This document shows, in pieces, positions 1-11,477 of a stretch of DNA of 64,000 nucleotides. The translations under genes and the position numbers were made by a program. The stretch is from Gracilariopsis chorda. Its lineage: Eukaryota; Rhodophyta; Florideophyceae; Gracilariales; Gracilariaceae. The notes under the pieces are model-generated. The model searched no databases. It worked only from the letters and a program-made list of their open reading frames with translations, and was not told the origin of the DNA. The first letter of the stretch is position 1, and each line of letters starts with the position of its first letter. The stretch spans positions 124,001-188,000 of the forward strand of contig NBIV01000122.1 in assembly GCA_003194525.1 (NCBI GenBank), given 5' to 3'.

Positions 1-2962
1 CCTTTAGTAGCTGCAAAGAAGACACCCCACACGTACAAATCAATGAAGCGCGCTATCTGATAAGCGATCTTCCGAGCGGAGTCTGTGATATATGGTGCAA
101 CAATGATTAGGTGTAGCTGTAAGTTGGGATGACGGCTGGTGTGCTGGCACTCGTTATCCCACACCCGATCTAACTCAGGACGACGAGTGCATCCACGTTT
201 TCCGAACGAAGCGGAATATGGAACCATCTACGTGGACCCAATGCGATGATGGCTACAAAATTGCATAGAACAATAGTACTGCCGATGCTATCACGGACGC
301 CGACGGACACATAAGGAAAAGTGGGCACCAGCTCGTACAAGATGTGGTGGAACTCATGGGAGAAACATAACAGGGAGTAGAACCAGCAGGAGTTAATGCC
401 TGTTCGTTCACGACGGAAATCGGTGCGGTCAGACACGCATTCAGAAAAGTGCAAAACCTCACAGATAAGACAACCCGAGTGTTCACATATTCTCTTTCGC
501 CAGTGGATGCGTTAGAAGGAAAATTGCGGTCACAGTGTACTTCGCTTCAACGTTAGCACTTGAATTTGACCGACTGAGTAACTCATGCATCGCATAGTTG
601 TTTGGGTACCCAGCCACTGCGGACTTGATCGAAAAGAACGTGTAGATAAGCTTGCAAAGTCTGTACTGTGCATTCTGTTGAACGAAAAACTACTGGTACC
701 TGTTCATTGATTGGACATCCAGGATCAACTGAAGCTCAAATCAAAGAGTAACAACGCGTTTTGTATCACCCAAGAGGTTGGCGGGGAGACGAAAGAAACG
801 AGGTATGCGGGTGTGGCGTTGTCGCATTTTGCGGCCTCTCATGTACCATTACACATTGTGGGATCGTATATGAAGAACAAAACTGTTCGAGCGAGTGCGA
901 CAGACCGGCGAAAAGAGATGTTCACCACGTCTTGTTTCAATGCCCGCTGACCGATGCCTCTCGGTGAGATGACTTACCTACATCGCGAGAAAGAAGGGAT
1001 CAATCTGTTAGAGTCGATTAGAAGATTACCGTTAAAGTCTTTGACATTTCTCAGGAGAGAGAACTTTTTGTAGGATAGCCTTCCTGGTGTAACATAATTG
1101 GTTGCATCAGATCACATTAAAGAAGAAGAAGCAGGAGATGATTAATATGGTTGCTCTCGTGGTAATCGAGTTCGGATAGCCAGATGGACGGCGCCCATTT
1201 GATACGAGTGTAGCTCCATATGGCAATCAAACAGAAGAGTTTTGAGGTGAATAGGACATTTGAAACCCCTTCCAGCAATGAACGATATGGTTTCTCATGA
1301 CAGGACTCACGCACGATTTGTTGTGACTCGGGGTTGACTTAACCGCCGGCGGCAGCTCAAAATTTTCTGTAAATTGTTGATCAGAACAGGGTTGCAGAGT
1401 GCGATGACGTGAGTGCAGTAGCGCGGGCAACAGGAACAGGCACAAGGACCCCGGATCTCCTGCCCGGGATGCCCCGATCACTGCTCTTCTGCGGGTGATC
1501 GGTCTTTTTATACTTCGTACGACAGCTCTGCATTTTTGTGCTACTCCGTGTAGTACAGGATTTCTAGCTGTTCTATACAATAAAGAATACGTTCTCTTGT
1601 GTACGTCTAGCTTGAACGGTTCTTGCTCAAACGTTCTCACGTCGCTGTTGGCGTGCTGCTCTCTCTACAGCAGGGCACGCCTACTTCAAGCCTTTCTTTT
1701 CCTAAGCTTTCCTGCGGTACAAGGCTCACGGTTCTGTGTAACGTAGTGAAGCTTCTTCTGCAAGTTGCTTTCGCTTCGGACATCCAGCCGTTCGAAATGA
1801 TACTCGCTAACATCAACAGTAAATGAAGCCTTCGCCATCCACCGAGTTGCAGCATCGAAATGTCGGTTAGCAGCTGGTCACAAGTGATATTCTCGAGTTT
1901 GGACTTTGGACGGCATTTCGTAGTTTAGAAACATCTGATGGTCGCTGATTAGGTTATGTACAGAAAGTCTCGTAACTGGCTGAGGATATTAGAGAACTGT
2001 TCGGTGAGGCGCAGGTAAAGAATTTATAGAAGAGCTGGGAGCGATGCGATAGAAGCGGATCCGACGAAACTAATCACATTATTCAAGTATATGAAACGCG
2101 GATCGGACGGAACCGACGATGTAACATGGAAAAGGCAAGATCAGTGGAGGAAGAGAATGTCAGCGTGATCGGAGAGGGATATAGAAAAGAGCACCTTGTT
2201 GCGAGTGCAAAAGATCGACGGGACGGGAAAGAGATAGATAGATAGATACGGCGATGTTTTCATGCGTGAGCGCCGTCACCAGTTCATCAAGAACGGTTGT
2301 TGTGACACTGATTTGCAAGCGCAGCACCAAGTTGCTGATCAATAAACGGTTGTCATGACATTGAAATGCGTGGATCGCTTTACGAAGATACTAAAAAGAA
2401 AACGAAGAAGGCAGACCAGGTGAGCGTCTGTGCCCTCGGCGCCATTTTGAGACGTCAAACTCCCAAGTTTAATGTCAAGAACCAGCAGGCCACGTTGAAA
2501 CTCGCAAGGAAGCGAAAACAAACAGATTGCTCGGTTTCAGAGAACACCTGTGGTAGATCGGCCTTGGAAAACTTGCCGTCGGACCAAAACATCTCTTAGC
2601 TCTCCACCCACGTAGCAAAGCTCAAATTATACTACTTTTGCGGTTTCCTGGAAGATCCGTTAGCCCATGACGAAAGGTTTCGATTGTTCAAGCTCGTTGT
2701 ATTAAACATATAGTTGTTCAATTGTAAATGTTTGAGTATTGTCCGTGGAATATTGCATAAGGACCAAAGTATCTCTTTCTTTACTACGTGAACCGAAGCC
2801 ATGAAGAAAGATGATAAGCGAAGAACTAAGAAGAAGAAGGTCGACTGCGAAAGATGGGCTTTATCGCAAAGAAAGGAATACAAAAACTCGATTGCGTTCC
2901 AATCGTGGGTCCGAATCCTGAACTCTAGAAAACCCGTATTGCCTTCTATATTTCTTCAACAG
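1..2962. other. No recognisable gene
   Basis: Both strands carry only short open frames without a family signature. A short GATA repeat lies near 2229-2250. A TATAAAAA motif lies on the minus strand at 1505-1512, inside GC-mixed sequence that could be an old LTR or promoter, but I see no second copy to prove it. An ATG-started, lysine-rich frame begins at 2801 and runs into the R1 repeat at 2963; it is probably not a gene. Confidence 0.5.
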
Positions 2963-3836
2963 CTTGCCCCATATTTCCATAGCATCAGTCTGAAGGAACA
3001 TCTTCTTTCCATGCCTGTGGAAACGACGAAAATCAGACCTAGATGGGCGCAATCCCAGGGATCAGTCAACAAAGAGAACATCCAGCGATCAGTAGCGTAA
3101 TATTAGCACAGGAGGGGAACCCGAGGACCGCTATGAAAGAGATCCTACGGAAGTGAGATCCACTTCCGATGGTGCTGTAGACGGTGGACTAATCGTGCAT
3201 CGACAGGGAAGGACATCCCTTGAAAACAGCTTTAGAGAAACTGCTCTCATTATGTACCTGGCGGTGCACCGGCGGTGGCAGCGGTTGTGCCGCACTTCAC
3301 GCTTGATTTCTTGTATTCTGTTCTTCAGAAAAGAGAACATGTTGGACAATGTCAAAAGGCGTGAAGGTAGCTGAAAAAGGTATTGGTCGGTGAGGTAGGT
3401 ATCTGGGGCGGCTCACGTTGTCCGATCAGCTGGGCAGCGAAGAGTTGAGAGCTTTCCTTTTATAGTGTCGCCGGTGCCCTTTACAACGTATTAGGGGGAA
3501 ATCAATTATTGATCCCCAAGCTGTGCTTGATTGAAAACCAATTGGGGGCTGACAAGTGGGAATGGTGTCATTCATTAGCCTGCCACGCTGGCAGCAAAAG
3601 TAACGCTGTTAACCGAAACATCCTCTGTCGATATCGAATGCAACAAATAATCTATTCCATTGAACAGATTCAAGGAGGTTCTTGGAAGCAGACAGTGTTT
3701 AAGCTCTCCTTTGCTAAGACAATATAAAATGAAATTTGTTGGTAGTGACACAGGGATTTAAATATGGGTGTACGCGACAAATCTGTTTGAAGGAGAATCA
3801 AATCGCTTCTGAGTCGATGAGAGCTCTACTCAACTG
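2963..3836 (+). repeat. Dispersed repeat R1, copy 1
   Basis: This ~874-bp stretch matches 52612-53494 in the same orientation along its whole length, with scattered substitutions and small indels. Both copies start near the pentamer CCCCA and end at TCAACTG. I see no terminal inverted repeats and no clear TSD. Both copies hold a similar short minus-strand frame (3355-3131 and 53004-52795), but the overall DNA similarity is enough to explain that. It could be an old LTR, a non-autonomous transposon or a fragment of a larger element. The second copy begins just where a Sel1-family reading frame loses its similarity to the intact gene. Confidence 0.7.
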
Positions 3837-4090
3837 GGGGAACGTCAGCTGTCCAGCAAATGCTATGCACCAAAGCAAGTACGGAGGCCATCTTTGAAGG
3901 CTTTTAAAGGTGCACTTTAGCACCTTCAGCCTCCGTTTAAGTGCTGCATCTTCACGGACCTGTGCTTGTGTCCTGTGTCCTACTTCCCGTACGGTCTGCT
4001 TCGGCTGGCGCAGCGAGTGGGTATGTTGATCTCTCCGTCGATAGCGTGTGTTCGGCCTCGTGGCGTGTGACGTATGGTGTCGTACATTGC

Positions 4091-4169
4091 GTCGAAGCCA
4101 CGTACTGAAACAACCAATCGCGGGCCCACGTTGAAGCGACGTGCCGGAACAACCAATCGCGGACGCACG
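4091..4169. repeat. 40-bp tandem duplication at the Ty3-A 3' side
   Basis: Two adjacent imperfect copies of a ~40-bp unit share the core ACAACCAATCGCGG followed by CCCACG or ACGCACG. They lie just past the purine-rich tract of Ty3-A, where a 3' LTR would be expected. Confidence 0.6.
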
Positions 4170-4252
4170 GTGGCCACGTTCCACTTCCCATATCTTGTTG
4201 TGTTCCGCCTTCTGTTCCGCCTTCTGTTCTGCCTCCTCACCCTCCTCGGTGC

Positions 4253-4666
4253 TCAGAGGTTTGCACGTCCTCCTTGCTCCTGTCGACGCCAGTAGCGGGC
4301 GATGAAATGAAGGGGAATGTGAGAGTGTGGTTCGAATGTATCATAGTCCGGTTGGTATCCGAACCAACGGACTCGATATTGCGTTCTGTCCGTCGGTACA
4401 CGATGGCCGACGATTCGGTCGACCACATGGGGTTGCGGTGTAGGTGTTGTCCGGTCCGTTGCGGGCTGTGTAGGTTCGTCGGCAAAAGGACCGTCCAGAT
4501 CAACATCGGGTTCAATGATCAGCCGTGTCGTAGCCGTTCTAGTGGTTGGGTCGATGGTTAGTGCCGTTCGGACTGCTCGGCGTGGCGCCCGGGTTACTCT
4601 GCCAATGCTGACCTGGTTTTCCAGTCCGTCTTCTTTTATAAGGACGGTATCATCCGTGGCGGTCAC
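4253..4666 (-). pseudogene. Ty3-A integrase tail and chromodomain
   Basis: This frame continues the integrase after a frameshift near 4665-4700. It starts in the GPF/Y-like integrase tail and ends in a chromodomain. The signature VVDRIVGHRV, then YRVRWFGY and TFEP (about 4420-4270), matches the usual chromodomain order: hydrophobic strand, YxVxWxGY, and the (T/S)xEP motif. Chromodomains of this class are thought to steer integration toward marked chromatin. The frame ends at a stop at 4253. Confidence 0.8.
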
Positions 4667-5520
4667 GATGGGAAATGGCCCGTATGTTTTCGGAAGACGT
4701 TCCGATATTTGCGGTTATATTCGTCAACTTGCTTTTCCAGGGCTGTTGACATCCATTCCAGTCGGTCTACATACACCTCATCCCCGGGACTAAACTTAGG
4801 GAGAGTCCGTACGGTTTTATCGAAGCCCCTTTTGTACTGGAGCTGGGCCTGAGTGGTTTTCGTCTGGGCGGACGAAAGAGCATCCCGAAGACGAACTAGG
4901 ATGTACCGTTTAACCTGCGCGGTGGTGGCGTTTTCAGGTTGATGCTCCGGGATAGTGGTAGGGGTCTTTTCAACCTGCAGACCGGGCTGGTGCCGTGAGA
5001 GTACCACATCGAAAGGCTTTGTGCCCGTTGTTCTGTGCACTTGCAGATTGTATGCATAGGTTAACGGTTGCACGTATTCATGCCATTTGGTTTGGTGTTC
5101 TGCCACATAGTGACGGAGGTGTTCGATGAGCGTTTTGTTGAACCGTTCGGCCTGTCCGTTTGTTTGCGAATGATAGGCCGTGGTGGTCAGGTGCTTGATA
5201 CCTAACATGCTGCACATTGTTTCGAAGAACTTGGAGACAAATTGGCTTCCGTTGTCGGTCAGCAAGTATAATGGTATCCAGTACAGATAGACCCAGTTGT
5301 CCAAGAAAGACGAGGCTACGGCTGCAGCCATAGTGGATTTCAAAGGCACCGCTCGGCAGATCTTTTTAAACCGGTCGGTAATGACTACAATGTATTAGTG
5401 CCCCTTTGCAGACTTTGTGAATGGACCATGGATGTCCATTGCGACAAATTCCAACGGGCCCGCTGCGGGAAATAGCTTCAAGAGCTTATGGTGCCGCTGG
5501 GGACTCGTGCGAGTGGAGAC
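4663..5520 (-). pseudogene. Ty3-A integrase catalytic core
   Basis: DDE integrase core. The first Asp lies in VAMDIHGPF (about 5440), the second in LTDNGSQF (about 5255), and the Glu in SQTNGQAERF (about 5150). All three catalytic residues are present. An in-frame TAG interrupts the frame near 5396, between the first and second Asp. The conserved middle part (5349-4663) is otherwise open and includes the helical C-terminal side with the PGDEVYVDRLEW motif. It then loses frame before the chromodomain. Confidence 0.85.
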
Positions 5521-5853
5521 GCAGGTACGACAATCCCGTACGGTCTGAAATACGTCATTAGCCATCTACGGCCAGTAGTAGTCCCGTCGCAGCGTGGAAT
5601 ACATCTTTGTTGCGCCAGGGTGTCCAGCAAACCGCGGGTAATGGGACAGATATAATAACCTGGTTTGCAGTGTCTCCGGCACGTACCATTGGAGAGATCT
5701 ATCTAACGGAGCTTTGCCTATCAATACCCCGTTTCGGTTTACATCGAATAGGCATTTGCCGTCTCCGACTTTCGCCCGTTCGGACTTACAGAGGGGATCA
5801 TTCTTCTGTTCCAGGAGGAACTCTTCCACCGTTATCGGGGCGACTTCCTGCAA
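5521..5853 (-). pseudogene. Ty3-A integrase H2C2 zinc-binding domain
   Basis: The stretch HYPRFAGHPGATKM followed by RRDYYWP and DCRTC is the N-terminal H2C2 zinc-binding domain of a gypsy integrase. A stop codon (TAG) directly follows YYWP at about 5566, between the two His and the two Cys. This is one of several single-base stops that kill the element. Confidence 0.8.
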
Positions 5854-5943
5854 CTCGTCATTAACTTCGAGTACTGCTGGGAGTCTTATCCCGTTCGGAT
5901 TGTTTTGTGGCCAGTCCGTTATGACGGTCTCCTCTCCACCGTC

Positions 5944-6753
5944 CTAGCACACCGTAGCTACGGTATATTCTTCGCCCGTTTCGGTCACGTCGTTCGTCAT
6001 CATGCACGGTACCTCGTCTTCGAGCGGATCTGTGTCTTCTCCATCCGTACGGACTCTAGAAAGCGCGTCAGCGACTTGGTGCTTAACGCCCGGTCGGTGG
6101 TTTACGTCAAATTCGTACTCCATGAGGCGGAGCCTCCATCTCGCTAACCGTCCGGACGCATCCGCTAGATTGAGGATCCAGCGTAGTGCGTGATAGTCCG
6201 TATGGAGGGTGAACCGTGTGCCCTCCAAATATGGACGGAGATGAAGAATGGCCCAATCGACGGCCAAACATTCCCGTTCGGTAGTGGAGTAAGCCCGCTC
6301 GGGCTTTGTTAGTGAGCGGCTCCAGTAGGCAATCGGACGAAGGTCGCCCTCGGGCTGCTCCTGGAGGAGACAGCATTGGACTTTGGTATTGCAAGCGTCC
6401 GTGTCCAGGACGTATCTGTGACGGTGTCGGGGGAGTGCCAGTATAGGTGGTCGTATGAGACGTTGGCGTAGTTCGTCGAACGCCTCATACTCCGTATCGG
6501 TCAGAGTTTCGAACTCGAATGGTTTGTCTTTTTCCGGTTTCCGATTAAGCGGGCTGGCAATGCGCGCGAATGCCTCAAAAAACCGGCGGAACACGTTACA
6601 AAGGCCGAGGAACGACGGTAGCTCCGTCTGGTTTGTGGGAGGTTTCGCTTGTCGCAAAGCGTCGCAAGCTTTTCCAGATACCTGCAGTTTCCCCGGACGG
6701 ATAATATGGCCAAGATAGTCGACCGCTTGGTGGAAGAAATAACATTTCTCCAA
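5944..6753 (-). pseudogene. Ty3-A RT connection and RNase H
   Basis: This 269-codon open stretch begins just after the RT active site (KCYFFHQAVDYLGHII, the usual 'KC.F....V.YLGH' block). It passes through the thumb and connection (FLGLCNVFRRF) into RNase H. The catalytic first Asp is in VLDTDACN (about 6400). STTERECLAV holds the Glu, LHTDYHALRW the next Asp, and VADALSR the last. It ends at a TAG at 5944, and the same frame continues beyond the stop into the linker to integrase. Confidence 0.85.
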
Positions 6754-7400
6754 CCGCAGCGTAATTGCGGCCGAACGGAGCAGTTCTAATACGGTCTGTA
6801 CGTGTTCGAAGTGCTCTTGAACTGATCGGGAATATATAATGACGTCTTCTAGGTAAACTAGGTCGAATAACCATATAACCGGCTAAAGGATGATGTCGAG
6901 CGCCCTCTGGAAGGTAGCCGGAGCATTGTTGAGACCGAACGGCATTCTAATGTAGCTGAACAAACCCATGTGGGACGTGAAGGTCGTTTTGTCCCGGTCG
7001 GTCTCGTCGACTTCGCATTGCCAATAACCGCTATTGGCGTCTAAAGTAGTGAATACCACTGCACCCCCTAAGGAGTCGATGCACTCATCCATTCTCGGTA
7101 TGGGGTAAGTATCCCGTACGGTCATCGCGTTGAGGTGGCGGTAGTCAACGCAAAAGCGCAGAGTACCGTTCTTCTTGGGTGCAAATACGACAGGACTTGC
7201 CTATTCTGCGGACGACGGCTCTATTACGCCCGCGCGGAGTTGCTTTGTTACTTCTTCCCTTTCCAGCTCCATTTGTTTCTGTCCCACTCGGTAAGGCATC
7301 TGGAAGATGGGTTTGGAACCCTCTTCTAAATGTATGCGGTGTTTGGAAATGGAGATGGACCCCAAGTGTCCATCCCACATATCCGAAAACGGTTCCAGAA
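6754..7400 (-). pseudogene. Ty3-A reverse transcriptase fingers and palm
   Basis: RT motifs are readable across at least two stops. PVVFAPKKNGTLRFCVDYRHLN comes first, preceded by a stop (TAG, near 7200) where a codon is lost. TTLDANSGYWQ and MPFGLNNAPATFQ follow. A TAG near 6883 comes next, then the polymerase active site at 6844-6855. That site reads Tyr-Leu-Glu-Asp where the family has Tyr-x-Asp-Asp. The first active-site Asp is therefore replaced by Glu, which would be expected to abolish polymerisation. Confidence 0.85.
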
Positions 7401-7454
7401 AGTCGGTAGTTCTTTCCCGTTCGGTCTCATATTCTTCTCCTATACGGACTTCCT

Positions 7455-8282
7455 TTACCCAATCATCAGCTTTAGCCGCGTCGGACTTTTGATCCTGGTC
7501 GGTTTGAGTGGGATTAGCCTCCCCCCCTTAGCTTCGTCGTCCTCGATGAACGGGGACGGGGAAATTAGGGCAACTGGGGCGGGCATGGCGTGCCCGACGA
7601 TGGTGTTCTTTGCCAAATGGATGGGATCTTGTCCGAAGTTGGAGACGAGGACTCGGAATGACCGGCTCGTTATAAGCTCCATGACGCCATTGGCCATGAG
7701 CATAAGGCGTTTCTTGACCATTTTCGGGTTGAGTTGGAGGAATGAAAGTCCTCCAACGTTGGCGGTTACTTGAACTACCACTTGGGTCATGGGCGGTATA
7801 CTGACAGCTCGGGCTACTCGAATCTTGTTAGAGATGGAGTTGTCCGCTGTCGGGAAAGACTCGTGAACATTATTAGTTTGAAACCGTGCGGTTGCCCAAA
7901 GCAGGGCCACCGGTCGGGAATGGTGGAAAGCAACTTGTTTCCGTTGGGGGTATATGGCCGTCACATGCTTGTCGATGAACGTTGTTCCGAACAAGCACAA
8001 TGTGGCTAGGTTTGTGGAGACTAGAAAATTGTCCCAGACTCCCAGACTACCGATTCGGATAAACAGGCGGATGACTACCGAAGTCCGCATACGGTTACGA
8101 GACGCATCTGTAATATTTGGATGCGGTCTCGTGAGCAGCTTTGATTGCCATCCGGGCGGGAGAGCGTTCGCTTGGACCAGGTTTGGTCCCGCACCGGTGT
8201 CAAGAACACCAGTGACAGGGAGTTGCACCTGAGAGTTGAGGCCGATTGAGAAAGCTTTGTAATGTGCTCTGCTGAACAGCAT
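7455..8282 (-). pseudogene. Ty3-A aspartic protease and linker to RT
   Basis: Near its start (about 8200) this frame has the retropepsin active-site signature GVLDTGAGPNLV, with the hallmark Asp-Thr-Gly-Ala. The next ~230 residues form the protease body and a linker that leads into the RT at 7400. Frame changes and stops separate it from both gag and RT, so it is a remnant. Confidence 0.75.
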
Positions 8283-8419
8283 TATCGGATCGGTCTCAGA
8301 CTCTTGTTTTACGTACGTGTGTTCGTCTCGTGATGGAGCCGGCGGTCCCGAATCGGATTCATTATGAGGCCGCTCGGTCTCCTTATTGAGGCTTTCAGGC
8401 CTCGGGGGGTGGGTCGCCT

Positions 8420-8950
8420 CTACTCACCCTCCGGGTAGTTTTCCGGAGCGGGTGGTGTGTCGGTGTCCACCAATTGGACTGCATAGCCTTGTGTTCCCGA
8501 GAGGGCTTGGGTCTGGGGTTGACCCTGGCGTATACCGATACTAGCCCGTGCGGGCCCGGTATTACTAGTACTTCCGGACGGACTTCTTGGGAAGTTGTAA
8601 TACCCCTCCTCACGGCGTAGGGTATAATTAGCCTCTCGTGCAGCTAATAGGGCAGCAGGTACTTCCGGTGCTAGCATTTTGCAATGGTCCGGCTCTCGGG
8701 AAAGACATATCAGGCACGTTTTGTCCAATAAACGTGCGGATATGGGGGCTACACCTCTACCTGGTGCAGCGAATTGGACCGTCCGGGAAGATTGAGACGT
8801 TGTGGAGATCGGTGTGATGGGAGGAGAAGGTAGACTACTGCCGCCTCTCATCACAAACACTTGACCACCCGGTGCCTCCAAATCATCCTCGTCCGAATCG
8901 GTATCCAGGCTCATCACTCGTGAGCGTGAGCCACGAAGATGAGTTGGCAA
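8420..8950 (-). pseudogene. Ty3-A gag C-terminal (nucleocapsid-like) part
   Basis: An acidic stretch (SLDTDSDEDDLE) is followed by a Ser/Pro-rich region. A small Cys/His cluster, CLICLSREPDHC (about 8715), may be a degenerate zinc knuckle. The frame lies between the capsid-like part of gag and the protease, which fits a nucleocapsid region. Confidence 0.55.
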
Positions 8951-8998
8951 AGAGTACGTGCGAATTATTTGCCGTTCGGTCGCACGGTGCGTGTCGCC

Positions 8999-9640
8999 CT
9001 AGGATTCCGCGTATCGGGCTAATGCGTTCAGTCCGATGTGCGGGTGAGTTTTCAGATGGTTCCTGACTTTCAACCGTATGGCGGGCAGCAGGTTCTCCAC
9101 GAAGATGAACTTCAAACGTCGATCTGAGAACACATTCCCACAGTGGAGTGCTTTATCCCAGAGTTTCTGGGCGAATTCCGTTTCGGACATAGCTGAGGAC
9201 TGTCGATAAGTCGTCACCTCGGCGTATGCGTCCGCGATTACCTCGTCGGTGGCATACGAGGTTAACAAAAAGTTCACCATCTCTGAGTATCTGCGCAACA
9301 TTTCCCGTTTACGGACGTCGACCTCATTGGTTTGTCCCGTGATACGGGATTGAACCAGCGCGTGTGCCAGCCCGGTCAAGTAAAATTGGAAGGACCAGAG
9401 GGCTGCGCCCTCTGTCATTCCGTTGTGGTCGCATGCGGTCTTAAAGCACTGTAAGAAGCCCAGTACGGCAATGGGGCCCGATCCGGAGAACGGGTGCCCC
9501 TTTAGCTGGAAATCCAGCTTCTTGTGGTAGAGGCCAACCTTCCTGGCCACCTGGGCATCATATCGTGCAGACGTCTTAAGAAGGCGATATGACCTGTAGT
9601 CTACGGCCTTCAGAAACAAGTCGTTAAGTGGCTTCAGCCG
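8999..9640 (-). pseudogene. Ty3-A gag capsid-like part
   Basis: The ~206-codon frame is helical and rich in aromatic residues (HPFSGSGPIAVLGFLQCF, WSFQFYLTGLAHALV, ETEFAQKLWDKAL). This looks like the capsid of algal and plant gypsy gags. Its position between the basic N-terminal gag frame and the protease supports the call. It is separated from the preceding frame by stops near 9678. Confidence 0.65.
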
Positions 9641-9742
9641 CTTAAGCGACCTCCTGCCCGAACGGTGATGCGAATCTCGCTAGTCGTCGCTCGCTCCTTC
9701 ATCCGAATCGGAAAGATCTTCTTCGGACTCTGAAGTCTCCGT

Positions 9743-10600
9743 TCAGTCTGTATCTGAGTCCGAACGGTTAGGTCTGCGTTTGCGACGGGACGTTCTCTTC
9801 CTGCCGCGGTTTTTACGATCCGAACCGGACGGTTTACCCTGACGGCCGCCTCTGTCGCGGTCTGAGCTCCCTCCATCGCAGCTACTATCGTCAGGGTCTC
9901 CGTTCGGATCTGGCTGACTGGGGATTGCAGGTAGATAGATCGTTCGGGAATTTCCTCTTTGATTCCTCTCCGGAGTACCTATACCGGACTCTAGGGCCGG
10001 TGCCGTGCCCGTACGGTTTGTACCAAACTTTGAGAGGGTCTGGGTGACATATTGTCCCGCAGATAACGGCTGACTTGTCGGATTTGGCTTAACTTCCGTG
10101 CGGTCGACGCTTGGCTGGAGGCGTGAAATCACTTCCTCGGTAACCGTGCGGATTGTCTCAGAGGCCTGTCGCTCCAATATTTGGGGCATCCGATCGGCAA
10201 GATACTCTTCGACCGCTACTGGGACCCTTATTTCGAGTTCTGTGCGGACTAATACCGACAAGTGAATCCGGATACGGTCCCACAAGTCTTCGAAGCCAAT
10301 GTTCCCGATTGGTGTATCGCGTGAAGACGCGGCTGCCCCAGTAGTTGCGGTTGGCAGCTGAGATGCCGGCGGGCCGTGGGATGTAGAGGAGGCCGCTGCC
10401 GCACTTCCTGTGCGAAGCACTGACTCCGGGTTATCCAGCACAGACGTTTTGAGTGCTGAAGCACTCCTGGTGCTTTGGTTTGAGACCGAAGCGGTCTCAG
10501 AGACCGCTGCCGAAGCGCCCTGAGACTCCGTAACGGGCTGGGCTGTTTTTCTGCCCTGCGAACCTTTCTGACTCCGTGGTTTCGGAAGTTTCGATTCCAT
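9743..10600 (-). pseudogene. Ty3-A gag N-terminal part
   Basis: This ATG-started frame (10600) has 285 codons. A Ser/Ala/Thr-rich first third is followed by a helical segment (IGNIGFEDLWDRIRIHLSVL). A strongly basic, Arg/Lys/Ser/Asp tail sits just before the stop. The stop is a TGA followed in the same frame by more Ser/Asp/Glu-rich codons up to a TAG near 9678, so it is probably a point mutation. No known domain is visible; the assignment rests on position. Confidence 0.6.
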
Positions 10601-10620
10601 TTTTGGTCCGTGATTGGTTA

Positions 10621-11477
10621 TCTAGGTCGGGAGACCAATTTGGGGAAGCGCAATGCTTTAGCACAAGATGCTGACCGGTCGGACGTGCCTCAGTGGTCAG
10701 TAGAAGGATTTCCTAGAAAGCCCGGGCGGAAAATGGGCTCGGTGATATGAACGGTAGAAGTAAGGAGACGCCGGTCGAGGGCTGCGGAACCGGACGGGCA
10801 ACTACGTCAGGCGTGGTCAGGGAGCACGCGTAAAGTGTTGGCAGCCGTGTACCGCTCGTGGTCTACCGTGCGGAGTAGTAGTACAAGCTAGTGGGCAGTC
10901 TGTATCGCTAAATAGAACAAGAAACTAGTCCGCCTGGTAGGATGACGTCTGCTTTTACTCGTTCATGGGGGTCGGGGGGTACTGTCATTCTAAGTAGACC
11001 CACCGGCCCCGAGGTGCACCTCGGGGACGAAGCACCTCGGGAGATATGGTCCAATGGCAGGCCTTCGTACGCACTACCTAAAAATTTATTAAAAATGATC
11101 TAAGGCCATGCAGGCATGCCTGCCCTTCCTTCCGGTCGGACACGTGTATCCCGTTCCAACATTCCCCAGGTGCACCGTGCCGGTCAGGTGCACTCTTGCC
11201 ATCTGTCCACCGTCCGGTCTCCCACGTCATCGCGCATCGGTGTTCGCTGTCCCCCGTCATGATCTGAGGCCCGTACGGTCGATATACCACATTGTTAATC
11301 TTCCAGACCGCTCCCGAATTCTGGCAAATAACAAAAAATGGACCGATTTTTTGCCTTGTCCACCTGATATTTGAAATGTTTCTTATTTCTATGTCGTTAA
11401 TCAAGTACTGAAATACAAAGAGGCGTTTTGCAGTATATTGGGAAGGCCCTGTCACTGCATTATTGCGGAATTGCGTC
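10621..11477 (-). other. Upstream flank of Ty3-A, unresolved
   Basis: This should hold the leader, primer-binding site and 5' LTR of Ty3-A, but I could not match it to the other side of the element. It contains a 20-bp perfect palindrome at 11007-11026 and an open minus-strand frame (11455-11078) with no recognisable domain. Two of its features, CCGTACGG at 11271 and similar base composition, tie it to Ty3-A. Confidence 0.4.
11007..11026. repeat. 20-bp perfect palindrome
   Basis: The sequence CCCGAGGTGCACCTCGGG with one further C and G on either side is a perfect palindrome. Half of it (GCACCTCGGG) is repeated immediately downstream at 11032-11041. It could form a hairpin or bind a dimeric protein. 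It may mark an LTR edge, but there is no independent support. Confidence 0.7.

Larger units (their letters stand above)
4190..10620 (-). mobile_element. Ty3-A: decayed Ty3/gypsy chromovirus
   Basis: The minus strand carries, in order, gag, aspartic protease, reverse transcriptase, RNase H, integrase (H2C2 then DDE) and a chromodomain. That order and the C-terminal chromodomain are diagnostic of chromoviruses (Ty3/gypsy). The reading frame is broken by several in-frame stops and at least one frameshift, so the element is dead in its own right. A purine-rich tract at about 4190-4250 on the coding strand could be the polypurine tract. I could not find a matching LTR pair, so the true ends are unknown; the coordinates give the coding core only. 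Confidence 0.85.
3987..11278. repeat. Cluster of CCGTACGG palindromes
   Basis: The 8-bp palindrome CCGTACGG occurs at 3987, 4807, 5536, 6045, 7114, 10009 and 11271, that is seven times in 7.3 kb. I noticed only one more in the rest of the window (24259, in the Helitron). Near variants (CCGTTCGG, CCGTGCGG) are also frequent here. It falls in different reading frames: ACC GTA CGG at 4807, 5536 and 7114, but CGT ACG at 6045 and 10009. Codon preference alone therefore does not explain it. Confidence 0.6.

Noticed and set aside
170-486. Overlapping minus-strand frames near the window start as a gene
   Set aside because: No family signature, overlapping frames of similar length, and no support from repeats or promoters.
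11078-11455. Minus-strand 125-codon frame as an extra Ty3-A gene
   Set aside because: No start-context, domain or conservation support; it lies where an LTR or leader is expected.
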